Positions 11,083 to 20,407 of a DNA stretch of 55,477 nucleotides are shown piece by piece. The DNA is taken from positions 1 through 55,477 of the forward strand of contig JABANP010000347.1 of assembly GCA_013115135.1 (NCBI GenBank). The letters run 5' to 3'. A model generated the notes under the pieces. The model did not search any database and was not told the DNA's origin. It saw only the letters and a program-made list of their open reading frames with translations. Both the position numbers and the translations under genes were made by a program. The DNA comes from Perkinsus olseni. Taxonomy: Eukaryota; Perkinsozoa; Perkinsida; Perkinsidae. Positions within the stretch are counted from its first letter, which is position 1, and every line of letters begins with the position of its first letter.

Positions 11083-12175
11083 ATGCAGATTCTAGCTTGC
11101 ATCCTATACAAGTATGAACCGGAAAAGGCCACTGAGGTGGCGACATTCTATGACCTTCACAAAATATCGTAATACGGGATGGTTGGGAGGGCTTCCATGG
11201 GGAGGGCTCTAAGGCGACTCGCAGATACTTCCAGCGGAAGACTGTGAAAGAGTTCATCAAGTTTCACGCACGAGCTATCGTCTCCCGAACTGCCAAGGGG
11301 CAGAGGCAGAGCGTTCAGTTCGAGCAGAACATCGGCAAGTGTCATGTGTAGGTGTTGGTGCTGGAGCACTGAAGTACTGCAACTGATGTGCTCAGGTATG
11401 TCGCCCCCGACGGTCTAGGAGCTGCCTGCCTCACGGACGGCGAGTATCCTATGCGCGTTGCTTTCGCGTTCATCAGTGAGGTAGTAGGGTATCGCCGTAT
11501 GTTGGGTATCGTAAGCCATGTTAAGCATACTACGCAGTGCCGTGGTGGCACTGCCATCCTGAGTAACAACTTTCATCGACGGGAAAACGCGGTTACAACG
11601 GTATTTACATGCGGCGATCGTCTGTCGCCTTCCTGGCGTACCTCTGATCTCATTTAATCTTCTCATTTCGGATGGCCGCCTCAGTGAGTTGGAAAAGGAA
11701 AGATGTGTTTTCGCTTCAGTTGATGCGAGGGTTCGAGACGAAGCATCCTGTATCGGAGTGGACAAATGTTAGAAAGGACACCAAGTGATACTATGGGCGA
11801 TTGCGCTTCTGTGGTAAGTATTTGCTATGGTTTTAGCATCGACTATCCTGAGGGTGATGAGCTGATGGAGAAGTTCCAAGACCCAAGCCAGGCTGATAAA
11901 ATCGCCCAGATTCAGAAGGAGCTGGACGATGTCAAGGGCGTCGTCATTAAAAGTACTAGTGATCAACTTTTCGCATTCGCATGAGTTTACGTGCTCTGCA
12001 GGCATGGACGACATTTTGCGAAGGGGCGAAACACTCGACAGTCTGATGCAGAAGTCGAATGACCTCAGCAATACATCGTAATAGCTCGGGGCTATCAGAA
12101 CGTAAAGATGCTGTGTCTAGATACCAGTTCTACCGTACTGCTAAAAAGAACAATCAGTGCTGCAAATATTACTAA
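11083..12175 (+). CDS. YKT6: YKT6-like R-SNARE (longin domain)
   Basis: Seven exons (11083-11168, 11225-11347, 11396-11480, 11720-11784, 11837-11952, 12002-12077, 12121-12175) splice in phase to exactly 202 codons, 201 residues, the usual YKT6 length. The longin part shows MQILACILYKYEP, FQRKTVKEFIKFHARAIVSR, GKCHVYVAPDGL and DGEYPMRVAFAF. The SNARE helix runs DPSQADKIAQIQKELDDVKGVVIKS then MDDILRRGETLDSLMQKSNDL, with the zero-layer Arg in DILRRGE. The tail FYRTAKKNNQCCKYY carries the CC pair that is palmitoylated and prenylated in YKT6, though the terminal CKYY is not a standard CAAX box. YKT6 acts in ER-Golgi, vacuolar and autophagosome fusion. Introns are 43-239 nt. Confidence 0.93.
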
Positions 12176-12261
12176 GTCATTGTCATCTTGTATAACTACT
12201 AACATCCCTTGGGGCAGCATAGCCAACTAGGATGTTGCGTTAGTGAGTAGTAGGATATCGT

Positions 12262-12333
12262 GCTCCTCTGGCATGGTGGATACGGTTGAATGCTCGCATT
12301 CTAATGGGCGAAGGTTCGATTCGCACGAGGGGC
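12262..12333 (+). ncRNA. tRNA-like element, probably degenerate
   Basis: The element is 72 nt long. Its first and last seven bases (GCTCCTC / GAGGGGC) pair fully as an acceptor stem with one G-T. Inside are an A-box-like TGGCATGGTGG and a B-box GGTTCGATTC. A GAATG/CATTC helix and a GCGAA/TTCGC helix can form, but their loops are offset from canonical anticodon and T-loop geometry. It therefore looks like a tRNA-derived relic or SINE head rather than a working tRNA. Confidence 0.35.
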
Positions 12334-12677
12334 GTCGAACGACACTTCGTGGAGTTTATGTTTGAGGTTGCATTTCTATGGGCAACGCAGCGGACTCAAC
12401 TGGCGGTCAGTGGCACCCTCACAGAGACTTTGAACACGAACAAGCGGGTTACTGGATGAAACCATGCTGTCTGGTTGCTAGTCATGATCCAGGACTACGG
12501 CCGATACTCGACTGCCGTCCCTCAGGGGAAGGAGGGAAGGACCAAATATCCCAGAACCCCGATGGAGTATTTGTTGGTGGTTTGTAGTATCGATGCCGAC
12601 TAGCTGCATTAACGACCTCGCTAGATCCGTGAGTGCATGCGTTACCTGCTCACAAAGTCGGACAGAAAAAGCGTCAA

Positions 12678-12712
12678 AGTGGCTACTCTTGGGATCGAAC
12701 CCGGCTGCTGAG
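12678..12712 (-). ncRNA. Hairpin with B-box loop (tRNA-like relic)
   Basis: On the minus strand a CTACTC...GAGTAG stem encloses CCGGGTTCGATCCCA, a perfect pol III B-box. A second hairpin with the same loop sequence but an unrelated stem lies at 44130-44170. It is too short for a tRNA. Confidence 0.35.
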
Positions 12713-13080
12713 TAGAAAGCGGTACACTGTGGACATGCAAAGCCATCCAACTGTTGCCGTGCATCTCGACCACGTACCTGAGGGGAAACGGTCGTGGCTG
12801 TGGAGAGGAGGAGAATTCTCACCACCGCACGCTCGTTCGGCCGTTCCTCTGGCCGGACCGGGCTCGGCACTGTGGCACGGTGAGTGTTTACAACTTCCTT
12901 CTGCGGCGGAACATTCTGGTCGATCGGCTCAAGCGGCTGGGGGAAGTCATACTAGCGCCCGGTGATCGCCGGCCTACTGGTCTTGCGGCACTCTCCCGAC
13001 GCTCGATGGGAATTTTAGGTCGCTTCGGTGGCCGCTGGATGCTGACCGACAAGCTTGTCACGATAGTCGAATACCGGAAC

Positions 13081-13732
13081 TCACTCAGAACGCCTAGGAG
13101 AGCTCGCAACTTCAACAACCTCGGCATCGACGTCGAAAACCAACGGTCGTGCGGGCGTGTGCGGACTCAGTGTTGACGCGCACGACTCTCTGTGAGCGAA
13201 AGTACCGTCGAAGTAGAGAGTCGTCACATACCTGTTTTCCTGTTGATTTGGCCCCCTGGCAGCCTCGCTGGAATCACCATCGCGACACCGCTTAGTGTAA
13301 GGACGCAAGGGAGTTAGCTCCACCTTCTGGCCGGCGGACGGCAGAGCTGGCGAGACATCTCCAGTCGGGCTGTCCTCTGAAGGATCATATGGGAAGTGAT
13401 TCCCTCGCAGCATGTCCCTGAGCACCCAAGAGCTCCTTATATGACGGCAGTCGATTTTCAGTTGCCATCGGCTGTGACCTCCTAGCCAGAGATCCCCGAC
13501 TAGCCGCACTGCCCATGCCAGGCAATGCCAACTGAGCAGAAACGCTAGCAAGGCAAGAACCGACCACAGGCAGGCGAACCTTCATAGTGTCCTTTTTGTC
13601 TTCCTGGGCCTTTCGAGCAAGATCGGCTATGAGCTTGTCCTGCTGCTCGGCGAGTCTGACGATCTCCTGTATCCTCTCGTCTATGTAGGAGTGCAAATCC
13701 TCAGCTAACCGCGTCGCTAATGTCGCCAACAT
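13081..13732 (-). CDS. Hypothetical 186-aa coiled-coil protein
   Basis: Three exons (13426-13732, 13232-13376, 13081-13189) sum to 187 codons in phase. The N-terminal half is a strongly amphipathic helix (IQEIVRLAEQQDKLIADLAR followed by KAQEDKKD). The rest is Pro/Ser-rich and ends in an acidic segment (VFDVDAEVVEVASS). No signal peptide or domain is recognised. The ATG lies 75 bp past the stop of the large repeat-protein gene on the same strand and even in the same frame, so read-through or a missed intron joining the two was considered. The two stop codons between them and the lack of a phase-compatible splice argue for separate genes. Confidence 0.6.
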
Positions 13733-13807
13733 GCCACTTCGTCGTCCAAGCCAACTGCGCCGGATGGCCGAGGAAGCAACACAACAGAAGCCAGAGAGCC
13801 AACCTCA

Positions 13808-16800
13808 TCATGCAGGGTTCACAAGCAGACTTGTCAAGTGGGACGAGAAGACTGAGTGATCAGTACAGCCGGTCGAGCCGGAGCACCAACAGACGTTGAT
13901 TCTAAGCGGTTCAAAATCAAACTCGTGGAACCAGTTGAGTGCATAGAGACGGCTGGTCGTACCGTCACCAGTAGTGCCAACGATCCCCCCAGGCTCGGTC
14001 CTCAGTCGGGCCGTCTCGACCAGGCGGTCACTGTGGACATCACTGCCCGATTGACCACATACGGCAGGAGTCAATCTCACTCGGTCCGAGTCCGCTAGGC
14101 CAGTGCCGAGGATCTCTAGGGAGAAGACCTCCTGCTCTATGAGAACTCTCGTGTCCATCTTGGTCTTGAGATCGACGATGCTGACGTTAGAGGCACCAGC
14201 AACCGCGACCCGGGCCACCGCTGTCCCGTTGAGACTGGAATGATTACCCCAGCAGATGGTATAAATCCCACCCATAGTGATCGTGACGCCTTGCCACGTT
14301 CTTGATTCGGGCGACGAGCCAGAGACGCTGAGGGCCCCCTCGACAGAGGTGTTCATCGGTCCAGAAACGTAGCGGCTTATGAAGCTGCCGTTTCGGGCCG
14401 TGCAGTTGCTAGCAGAGTCATCAAAGTAAATAGTAGACCACTGGTCCTGGTCGATGGAGCTGACCTCGAGGTCGAACTGACGAGTGGACATTATGTCAAG
14501 CTCGTGCCCGGTACCATTGAGGACGCCACTCACTACCAGGTCACCGAGCTTGGAGACGAAGTCCGTCTCATTCTGGCAGGGACCTCCGCCGCCGAAGGCG
14601 CCTACACAGTAACAGAGAACATGTCGGTTCGGGTGGGCCAGCAGGTGCGACCCAATAGTTGCCCGGAAATCAGCGTCGACCTCGATGACGAAATCTTCGC
14701 TGTGCGCGGTGTTGGATCCGCATGTAGCATTCGGGTGAATGACCATGATCTTATCTCCAACAGCAAGATACGTTCCTTGGATTGGACCAAGAAGGCAATC
14801 AATGTTCTGGGCACAGACGACGAGCGCGTCGTCCTGGGCCGGACCCGAGACGTTGAAGCTCCCGAGGTAGGTGTCGAAGGAGCCAGAAGCCAAGCAAGGG
14901 TCTCCAGTAGCGTTATCCACGCTACTACCGCCGCCACAGTAGCATACGCTGTAGAGCCCTCCTGTGGCCAGGGCGACAGGCCATCGTAGAAAAGATGGAT
15001 CAGGACCTCCCGAGAGCTGTGGCGAGGCTGCTAGCGGGCCTTGGAGCAGGGCGGAATGAGAGGAGTTCGCACCGAGTGCTGAACAGGCTGCAGGCCCACC
15101 GCGGACCACTCTAATACGGGCATTCGAGTCCAACTGGTAGCCAGTGACGGTCAGGTTGCGCATAACACCGGCAGGGAATCGTCCGATGTCGGTCCCTAGA
15201 GGGCTAGGGCCGTGGACGTTGATTCGAGCGACTTCAGTGGCGAACAACGCAGGTTGATCGCATTCGCCAGTCCCACCAGCGCACCAGCAAATGACGTACG
15301 AGCCGCCATAGAGGAACTCTATCGGTTCCCAGGACTGAGTTGAGTTGCTGCGACCCTCAGGAGAGGAGACGTTCGGGGTTCGGACGAAGCTCGAAGACTC
15401 ACTAGCCGACCCGCAAGTGCTGTCTTGGCCGAAGAGTATGACAATGCGGTCGGCTACAGTGAGATTATAACCATCCAGAGCGACAGTGATGTTTCTACCA
15501 ACGAGAAGCCTGTCATCGCCCAAGGCCTCGTCGAAGACTCTGGTCTGCTGGGGACCGATGACCCGGACCGTTCTAGGGACTTTGAAGTAAGGGTCAGCAC
15601 AGCCCCCTGTGTGATTGAAGCACCAACACACGTCGAACGGCCCTCCACTATTCAGAGACAAATTATAACTGCTGAAATTGACGTTAGACTGCTCGTTGAT
15701 GATAGGGCGAAGGGACTCAACGGCGTCGCTTCGAAGGCCTGTCCCGCATGCGGCGCCTTGCGGGACGATGGCGATGGTGTCGTCAGCGGCTCTCAGGCCC
15801 AGGCCCTCGAGCGCTAGTATCAAGCTCGACCCTGCGAAGCCGAGGCCAGAGCCGTTGACAGATGATAAAGACATCGTGGATGGCCCGACCATCGAGACCG
15901 ATCCGGCCGAAGCAATACCACAGGAGCCCAGAGGGCAGTAGCAGATCGAGTAAACACCGCCACCATGAGCATTGGATGCCTCCGGACCAACGATGGCGGC
16001 GTACTGGCCTGGACGAGTGATCGGCTCGAGCACGGTGTGGTGAGCATTGGACGCTTCTGTAGAAGAGCAACCGTGAGGTGACAGGTAGACGGTGTCGTTG
16101 GTCCCCCAGGAGTAGACTGGCACTCCGTAGAGGTTACACGGTAGGCCAGCAACACAGGAGAAATGATTAGCCGATGTCGTCGGGCCGGACACCTCAATGA
16201 CACCTTCGATTGCAACGGGACAACAGTAGTCGGGGCTATGACCCCAAAAAAGGCGGAACCTGCCGCCGCGTAAAGGAGTCACATTCTCGAACGGATAACC
16301 GTTGGCAAGATTGAGGAAGTCTGCTGTGACGATGGTACCATCCACATCGTCAAAGGCTTGAAGCTGCGATTGGGGAAACAACTCTAGCTGCGTGCTCACC
16401 AGAGACAGGTTGACCATAACCCCCGCAAGCAGGTGCTGCGAAGTGGCGTGTACTGCTCGGGGCCCTCCCATGGTCAGTTCCCCAATGGCCTCGCTGAACT
16501 TCGTGTCGTCGTTGATACATCCTGTCCCACCGTGCATCTCAGGACAGTAGCAGAGGCCGTAGCCGCCACCGGGGACCGATGAGCCAGCGGGGAGGCGTCC
16601 GACCAAGTCGGGGTCGATGAAGAACTTGACCGAGAGATGAGCCCGGCCGCAAAGTCGGGCTGTGGCGTTGTCTGGGTTGGGCAGAAGTCCAACCATATCG
16701 CCTTCACTGTAGCGGTAGCCGACCACTACGTTGCACTCAGCTCCGGCCGTGCAAGTCACCTGGAGCAGTGGCCCAGCAGGGAACTTGATGATCGTCAAAT

Positions 16801-18565
16801 CCTGCACTTTGAGAGAAAAGTCTTGGGGCATCGAGCAGGCATAGCCTGCAGACTGGACTGTGGCGCAGTAGCACACCGCCCAAGTTGTGACGTTACCACC
16901 TGCCGCTGTGACAACAGAGCTTCCCGGGTGGAGCTGAGCCCGGCCAAGTCGGCCGACGGTTATAATCTCGGAGACTGTATAGAAGGTCAAGTTGCCAGAT
17001 CCAGGGCACGACAAACCAGGCGTGAGGAGGACGCGGTCGGTCCGGCTGAGGCCGAGGCCCCCGAAGGGACCCAGCACGCAGGAGACAGAGTCGAGAGAGC
17101 AGACCACTGGGCCTTGCTCAGCAGGGCCACGAATCTCGATTACACCGATGTCTTGAAGGAAGTCAGCGTCCGCGTCACAGGCTGTGGAGTTAGCTCGACA
17201 GTAACACTGCTTGTACTTCCCCCGAGCCCGTGCAGGTCCCCAGTTAACGGTCCCCTCATCACGCCCTGTAGAGACGGTGATGCTACTGCGAGGTAGAGCC
17301 AGCGCTGGCGATGTGCCACACTGAGCATCCAGGGATATCAGCTGGACCCTGTCAAGAGGACTTAGACCGACACCTTGCAGTGTTGTTGAGCAATTGGTAG
17401 CAACGCTCTGGGCACAGCGACGCTTGTTCCACTCGAGAGACTCGGCAGTGACGGAAATGCTGTTGTCGCTGCCTATGATGGACAAGATAGTGTTATTGGA
17501 AATGAGGGCCTCCTGCAGACGACGAGATGCCAGGGCCTGGCCGAAGGGTGGATGGAGGTCGAGCTCACCGGCGATAGGGTCAGCAGCTACACCTGTTAGG
17601 TGGAGGACTATTTCGAGATCATCTTCGGGAGAACCGATCCCTATCCGATCCAGAGTAATCGAGTTGATGCTGGAAAGCCCTTGAAGGGAAGCAGTGGCGG
17701 CAGGCCCTAGGAGTTGAGCGAAATGTGGTATCAAGTCTTCTGTAATGTTGTTGGCTATCCCAATGGCCAGACTGTACGAGAATGGTACGGGTGATTTGGT
17801 GGCGACCCCCTCGACGACTAAGGTACCAACCAATGCACTGTACTTGTCCAGACGGCTGGTACAGAGGCCACCGGCGCAGTAGCATGCACAGAATATTCCT
17901 GCAGATGGAAGAGAACCAGCTGGGATGGTGAGCGTCGGTAGAGCCGTGACGGTGAGAGGCAGGCCTTGGTGCACAGCCCTAGATGTAGGGGACTGTGAGC
18001 AGTTGTAGCCGGAGTTGGGCGCAGTGCACTGAGTAGAATCCTCAACTTGAACGAAGCGTACAGCGTCTCGACCGGCTTGGAGGCCGTAGGAGGAATTGAC
18101 ATGAATGTAGCAGTCTCGAGATGAAACGCAAGTGACGGTCGGTGGAGCTGCCAAGTTCGGACCTGTGAAGCGTAGCGGTCCAGAGATTCGAGAAGGGCGC
18201 GTAACCTCACCTATCAGAGAGAGATTCCCAACGTTGGTGGAGCCGATGCAAAGGTTCAGAGCGTACTCGGTGCTGTGCGAGCTCGAGCCGAGATCGTAGC
18301 CTAGCCAAGTGGCAGTCACGTTGGTCGGCAAGACCGTGGTGGAGGCAAGGCCGCTCTCAGCGATGCTGGCTGGAGCAGCAGTGGCACACGAGTCGTTCGA
18401 AACCGTGGTTAGGGACAGTTGATCACTTGAAGTTCCACCAGTGGCCGGGATGGACACGAAGCACGACGAGTAGCGGATGCAGGAATACTCCCGGGGCTCG
18501 ACAGCAAGGCTCGCCTCACACAAGCTCACCGACACGAAGCCCAGCAGGAAGGCGATTGGAAGCAT
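13808..18565 (-). CDS. Giant secreted Cys-Tyr/Trp-Cys repeat protein
   Basis: Single exon. The frame opens at 18613, but the second Met (18565) immediately precedes a classic signal peptide (LPIAFLLGFVSVSLC), so I take that start: 1,585 residues. The body is about a dozen copies of a roughly 110-130 residue module. Each ends with an aromatic strand and C-[YW]-C (for example YSICYCPLGSCG, FDVCWCFNHTGGC, INVCWCSGSTGC), then Cys, Phe and a G-x-hydrophobic strand before the next module. Two copies have lost a Cys (near RLFWGHSPDYCC and YTICWGNHSS). There are many N-x-S/T sequons. No membrane helix or GPI signal ends the protein; the last module simply stops. It is most likely a secreted or cell-wall adhesive protein. 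Similar repeats occur, from memory, in dinoflagellate and chromerid predicted proteins; I know no named domain. Confidence 0.85.
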   Translation of the reverse strand: MLPIAFLLGFVSVSLCEASLAVEPREYSCIRYSSCFVSIPATGGTSSDQLSLTTVSNDSCATAAPASIAESGLASTTVLPTNVTATWLGYDLGSSSHSTEYALNLCIGSTNVGNLSLIGEVTRPSRISGPLRFTGPNLAAPPTVTCVSSRDCYIHVNSSYGLQAGRDAVRFVQVEDSTQCTAPNSGYNCSQSPTSRAVHQGLPLTVTALPTLTIPAGSLPSAGIFCACYCAGGLCTSRLDKYSALVGTLVVEGVATKSPVPFSYSLAIGIANNITEDLIPHFAQLLGPAATASLQGLSSINSITLDRIGIGSPEDDLEIVLHLTGVAADPIAGELDLHPPFGQALASRRLQEALISNNTILSIIGSDNSISVTAESLEWNKRRCAQSVATNCSTTLQGVGLSPLDRVQLISLDAQCGTSPALALPRSSITVSTGRDEGTVNWGPARARGKYKQCYCRANSTACDADADFLQDIGVIEIRGPAEQGPVVCSLDSVSCVLGPFGGLGLSRTDRVLLTPGLSCPGSGNLTFYTVSEIITVGRLGRAQLHPGSSVVTAAGGNVTTWAVCYCATVQSAGYACSMPQDFSLKVQDLTIIKFPAGPLLQVTCTAGAECNVVVGYRYSEGDMVGLLPNPDNATARLCGRAHLSVKFFIDPDLVGRLPAGSSVPGGGYGLCYCPEMHGGTGCINDDTKFSEAIGELTMGGPRAVHATSQHLLAGVMVNLSLVSTQLELFPQSQLQAFDDVDGTIVTADFLNLANGYPFENVTPLRGGRFRLFWGHSPDYCCPVAIEGVIEVSGPTTSANHFSCVAGLPCNLYGVPVYSWGTNDTVYLSPHGCSSTEASNAHHTVLEPITRPGQYAAIVGPEASNAHGGGVYSICYCPLGSCGIASAGSVSMVGPSTMSLSSVNGSGLGFAGSSLILALEGLGLRAADDTIAIVPQGAACGTGLRSDAVESLRPIINEQSNVNFSSYNLSLNSGGPFDVCWCFNHTGGCADPYFKVPRTVRVIGPQQTRVFDEALGDDRLLVGRNITVALDGYNLTVADRIVILFGQDSTCGSASESSSFVRTPNVSSPEGRSNSTQSWEPIEFLYGGSYVICWCAGGTGECDQPALFATEVARINVHGPSPLGTDIGRFPAGVMRNLTVTGYQLDSNARIRVVRGGPAACSALGANSSHSALLQGPLAASPQLSGGPDPSFLRWPVALATGGLYSVCYCGGGSSVDNATGDPCLASGSFDTYLGSFNVSGPAQDDALVVCAQNIDCLLGPIQGTYLAVGDKIMVIHPNATCGSNTAHSEDFVIEVDADFRATIGSHLLAHPNRHVLCYCVGAFGGGGPCQNETDFVSKLGDLVVSGVLNGTGHELDIMSTRQFDLEVSSIDQDQWSTIYFDDSASNCTARNGSFISRYVSGPMNTSVEGALSVSGSSPESRTWQGVTITMGGIYTICWGNHSSLNGTAVARVAVAGASNVSIVDLKTKMDTRVLIEQEVFSLEILGTGLADSDRVRLTPAVCGQSGSDVHSDRLVETARLRTEPGGIVGTTGDGTTSRLYALNWFHEFDFEPLRINVCWCSGSTGCTDHSVFSSHLTSLLVNPA

Positions 18566-18613
18566 GGTGGCATGGGGCGGTACGGGTTTCAAAGCAACCA
18601 AGTGAATCTGCAT

Positions 18614-19278
18614 AGCGAAGAGTTGTCAGGGATTCACGCTTCCCTGTCATTTTCCGTCCAAGCTGAAGGGCAGTTCAACAGAGCTCATTCGCAGAGCAAC
18701 CGAGTTGTGCCGGTCGAGCGTACATATATGCCGGTCCGATATACTCACTCGGGGAAGAGTTTCTTCGCTCGTACCGCGGGAGCGGTTCGCGAACCTGGCC
18801 GATGGGAGATCGGCCGCTACTGCCGCAGAATGAAGGTGCCCGGACAATTCCTAAACTCAAATAGAAAACGGTGTAGCGGAGGTCTCATGACGATAGGTAG
18901 AAGACCGCTCCCTATCCTCACACTGGTGAACCCCATCGAATCAATCTAGTGCCTCAGCTGGAATTGACCTCTCCTTTAACAACTCGAGGCGGTGTCATGT
19001 AGTGCCGAAACCCAGAGGTTCCTACCGTGCATCAGCTACGCTCGTCTTCGACGAGAACTCAATAGGCCACTTAGAAGCAGAGCTTTTCAAGAGATGACGA
19101 GCGAACCATGCACTTGGTACGACTGATGATCCAGTACTGCTGCTACTACCTGTACTGCGACAGTTCGAACGGAATTCGGCTGAGAATCTCCATAGTCTTC
19201 ATAACCATCATCATCATTCTACGACTACTCATTGCGCAAAAATTCAAGCTGTTAATAATATGGCCTCTCACAGAACAA
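18614..19278. other. Intergenic, no gene seen
   Basis: Upstream flank of the repeat-protein gene. Short frames only; nothing recognisable. Confidence 0.5.
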
Positions 19279-20407
19279 TTATGACGACATATCGTCGAGA
19301 GGCAGGACAACAGTGCGTGCTCGAGGATCACCTAAAACTGGAGGCAAGATAATAATGCCAGCATCATCATCCACCATCAATGGCACAGCCGGCGTTGCCT
19401 CAACCAACAGTGTCACGTCGAGCGAAATCACAACCGCTATACAACTCCAATCGAAGAGACACCCCCGGCCTAACTATGAGCTCTCCGTTCACAGTAAGTC
19501 CCAAGGCTCTCAAGGGCGAAAAGTCATCGGTAAAAACCAAAAAGCCCATCTCAGGAGCCATGGTAAGACTCAAGTCAGAAGAGTTCGAAAGTCTTGACTG
19601 ACAAGACGCGACCTTACAAGGGAGCATCAATACGTGCTTAACGCAGCCAGAATCGCCTAGTACGGCTTCAATAAAGTACTTAATTGTAACAGAGTTGTCC
19701 ATACCGAGCCTTCCCGCTCGCTTTATCATCAGAACCCTATTCTTCTTCTCATCTCGCAGGACCCGCACAGCGTCGCGATACGCAATTAACGCGCAGCAGC
19801 CGGAGGATCCATCTTTGGCCTGGAATGACTTGCAGATCTCAATGGTGTGCTCCTCGTCTATGCAGGGATGATAAGGCTTGACACTTGCCGACCCTTCCAT
19901 GACGAAGTCCGATAATTCCGTGTCGGACTGCAGTAGTGCGACTGCTCGATCAACTTGTATAGGTCCACCGTTTGGAATCATCCAGCTTGGTGACACGACG
20001 AGTATCCTTCGCAGTGCGGCGCCGAGGCGCATCATGATGTAACCCAAGTCTACGGGAGGACTTGTGGGAACGATTTCGACCAGCGGTCCCAAACCGGAGA
20101 CGTACAGAATTTCTGCGCTCCTAGTGAGCTCGGTAAGGTCGCTACAGAACGCCACCTCAGGAACGAACCCTCGTTGTGAGAGTCCTGGTCCTTGTACGGA
20201 GGCAACAGGAGGCAGCTTCGGACCAATAAAAGGGACATGAGAGGTACTCGGCGTCTCCGAGGGCAGAGAACTCGCCGATGACGGGGTGAATGTCGCAGTG
20301 GTAGGATCAGTTCGTCGACGAGGCAACGACGGGGATGTAACAGGCGAGTTAGAATGAAAATACATGTTGCAGAATGGTACTGTGTACTTGTTGTTCTTCT
20401 TCTTCGG
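19279..20407 (-). CDS. Hypothetical basic/Ser-rich protein, partial model
   Basis: A long frame covers 19400-20407. It begins after a TTCATTCAG acceptor at 20408 with PKKKNNKYTVPFCNMYFHSN, then a Ser/Pro-rich stretch, then a globular region (ILYVSGLGPLVEIVP; FIEAVLGDSGCVKHVLMLP; APEMGFLVFTDDF). The C-terminus probably switches frame by an intron to a segment ending VVLPLDDMSS with a stop at 19279-19281. The GDSGCVKHV...MGFLVF spacing faintly recalls an RRM, but RNP motifs are not convincing. Upstream exons are expected around 20520-20600 (RQWEELVKGVSKES); their splice phase was not resolved. Function unknown. Confidence 0.45.

Larger units (their letters stand above)
12176..13080. other. Intergenic with tRNA-like elements
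   Basis: No protein gene could be supported. Open frames exist on both strands at 12378-13176 and 12478-12870, but they lack family resemblance and overlap tRNA-like elements. See the elements at 12262-12333 and 12678-12712. Confidence 0.4.

Noticed and set aside
16637..17296. 219-codon plus-strand frame, with other long plus frames at 14504-14989 and 15425-15817.
   Set aside because: Antisense to the signal-peptide-bearing repeat protein; no repeat or family logic of their own. They are shadows of its codon bias.
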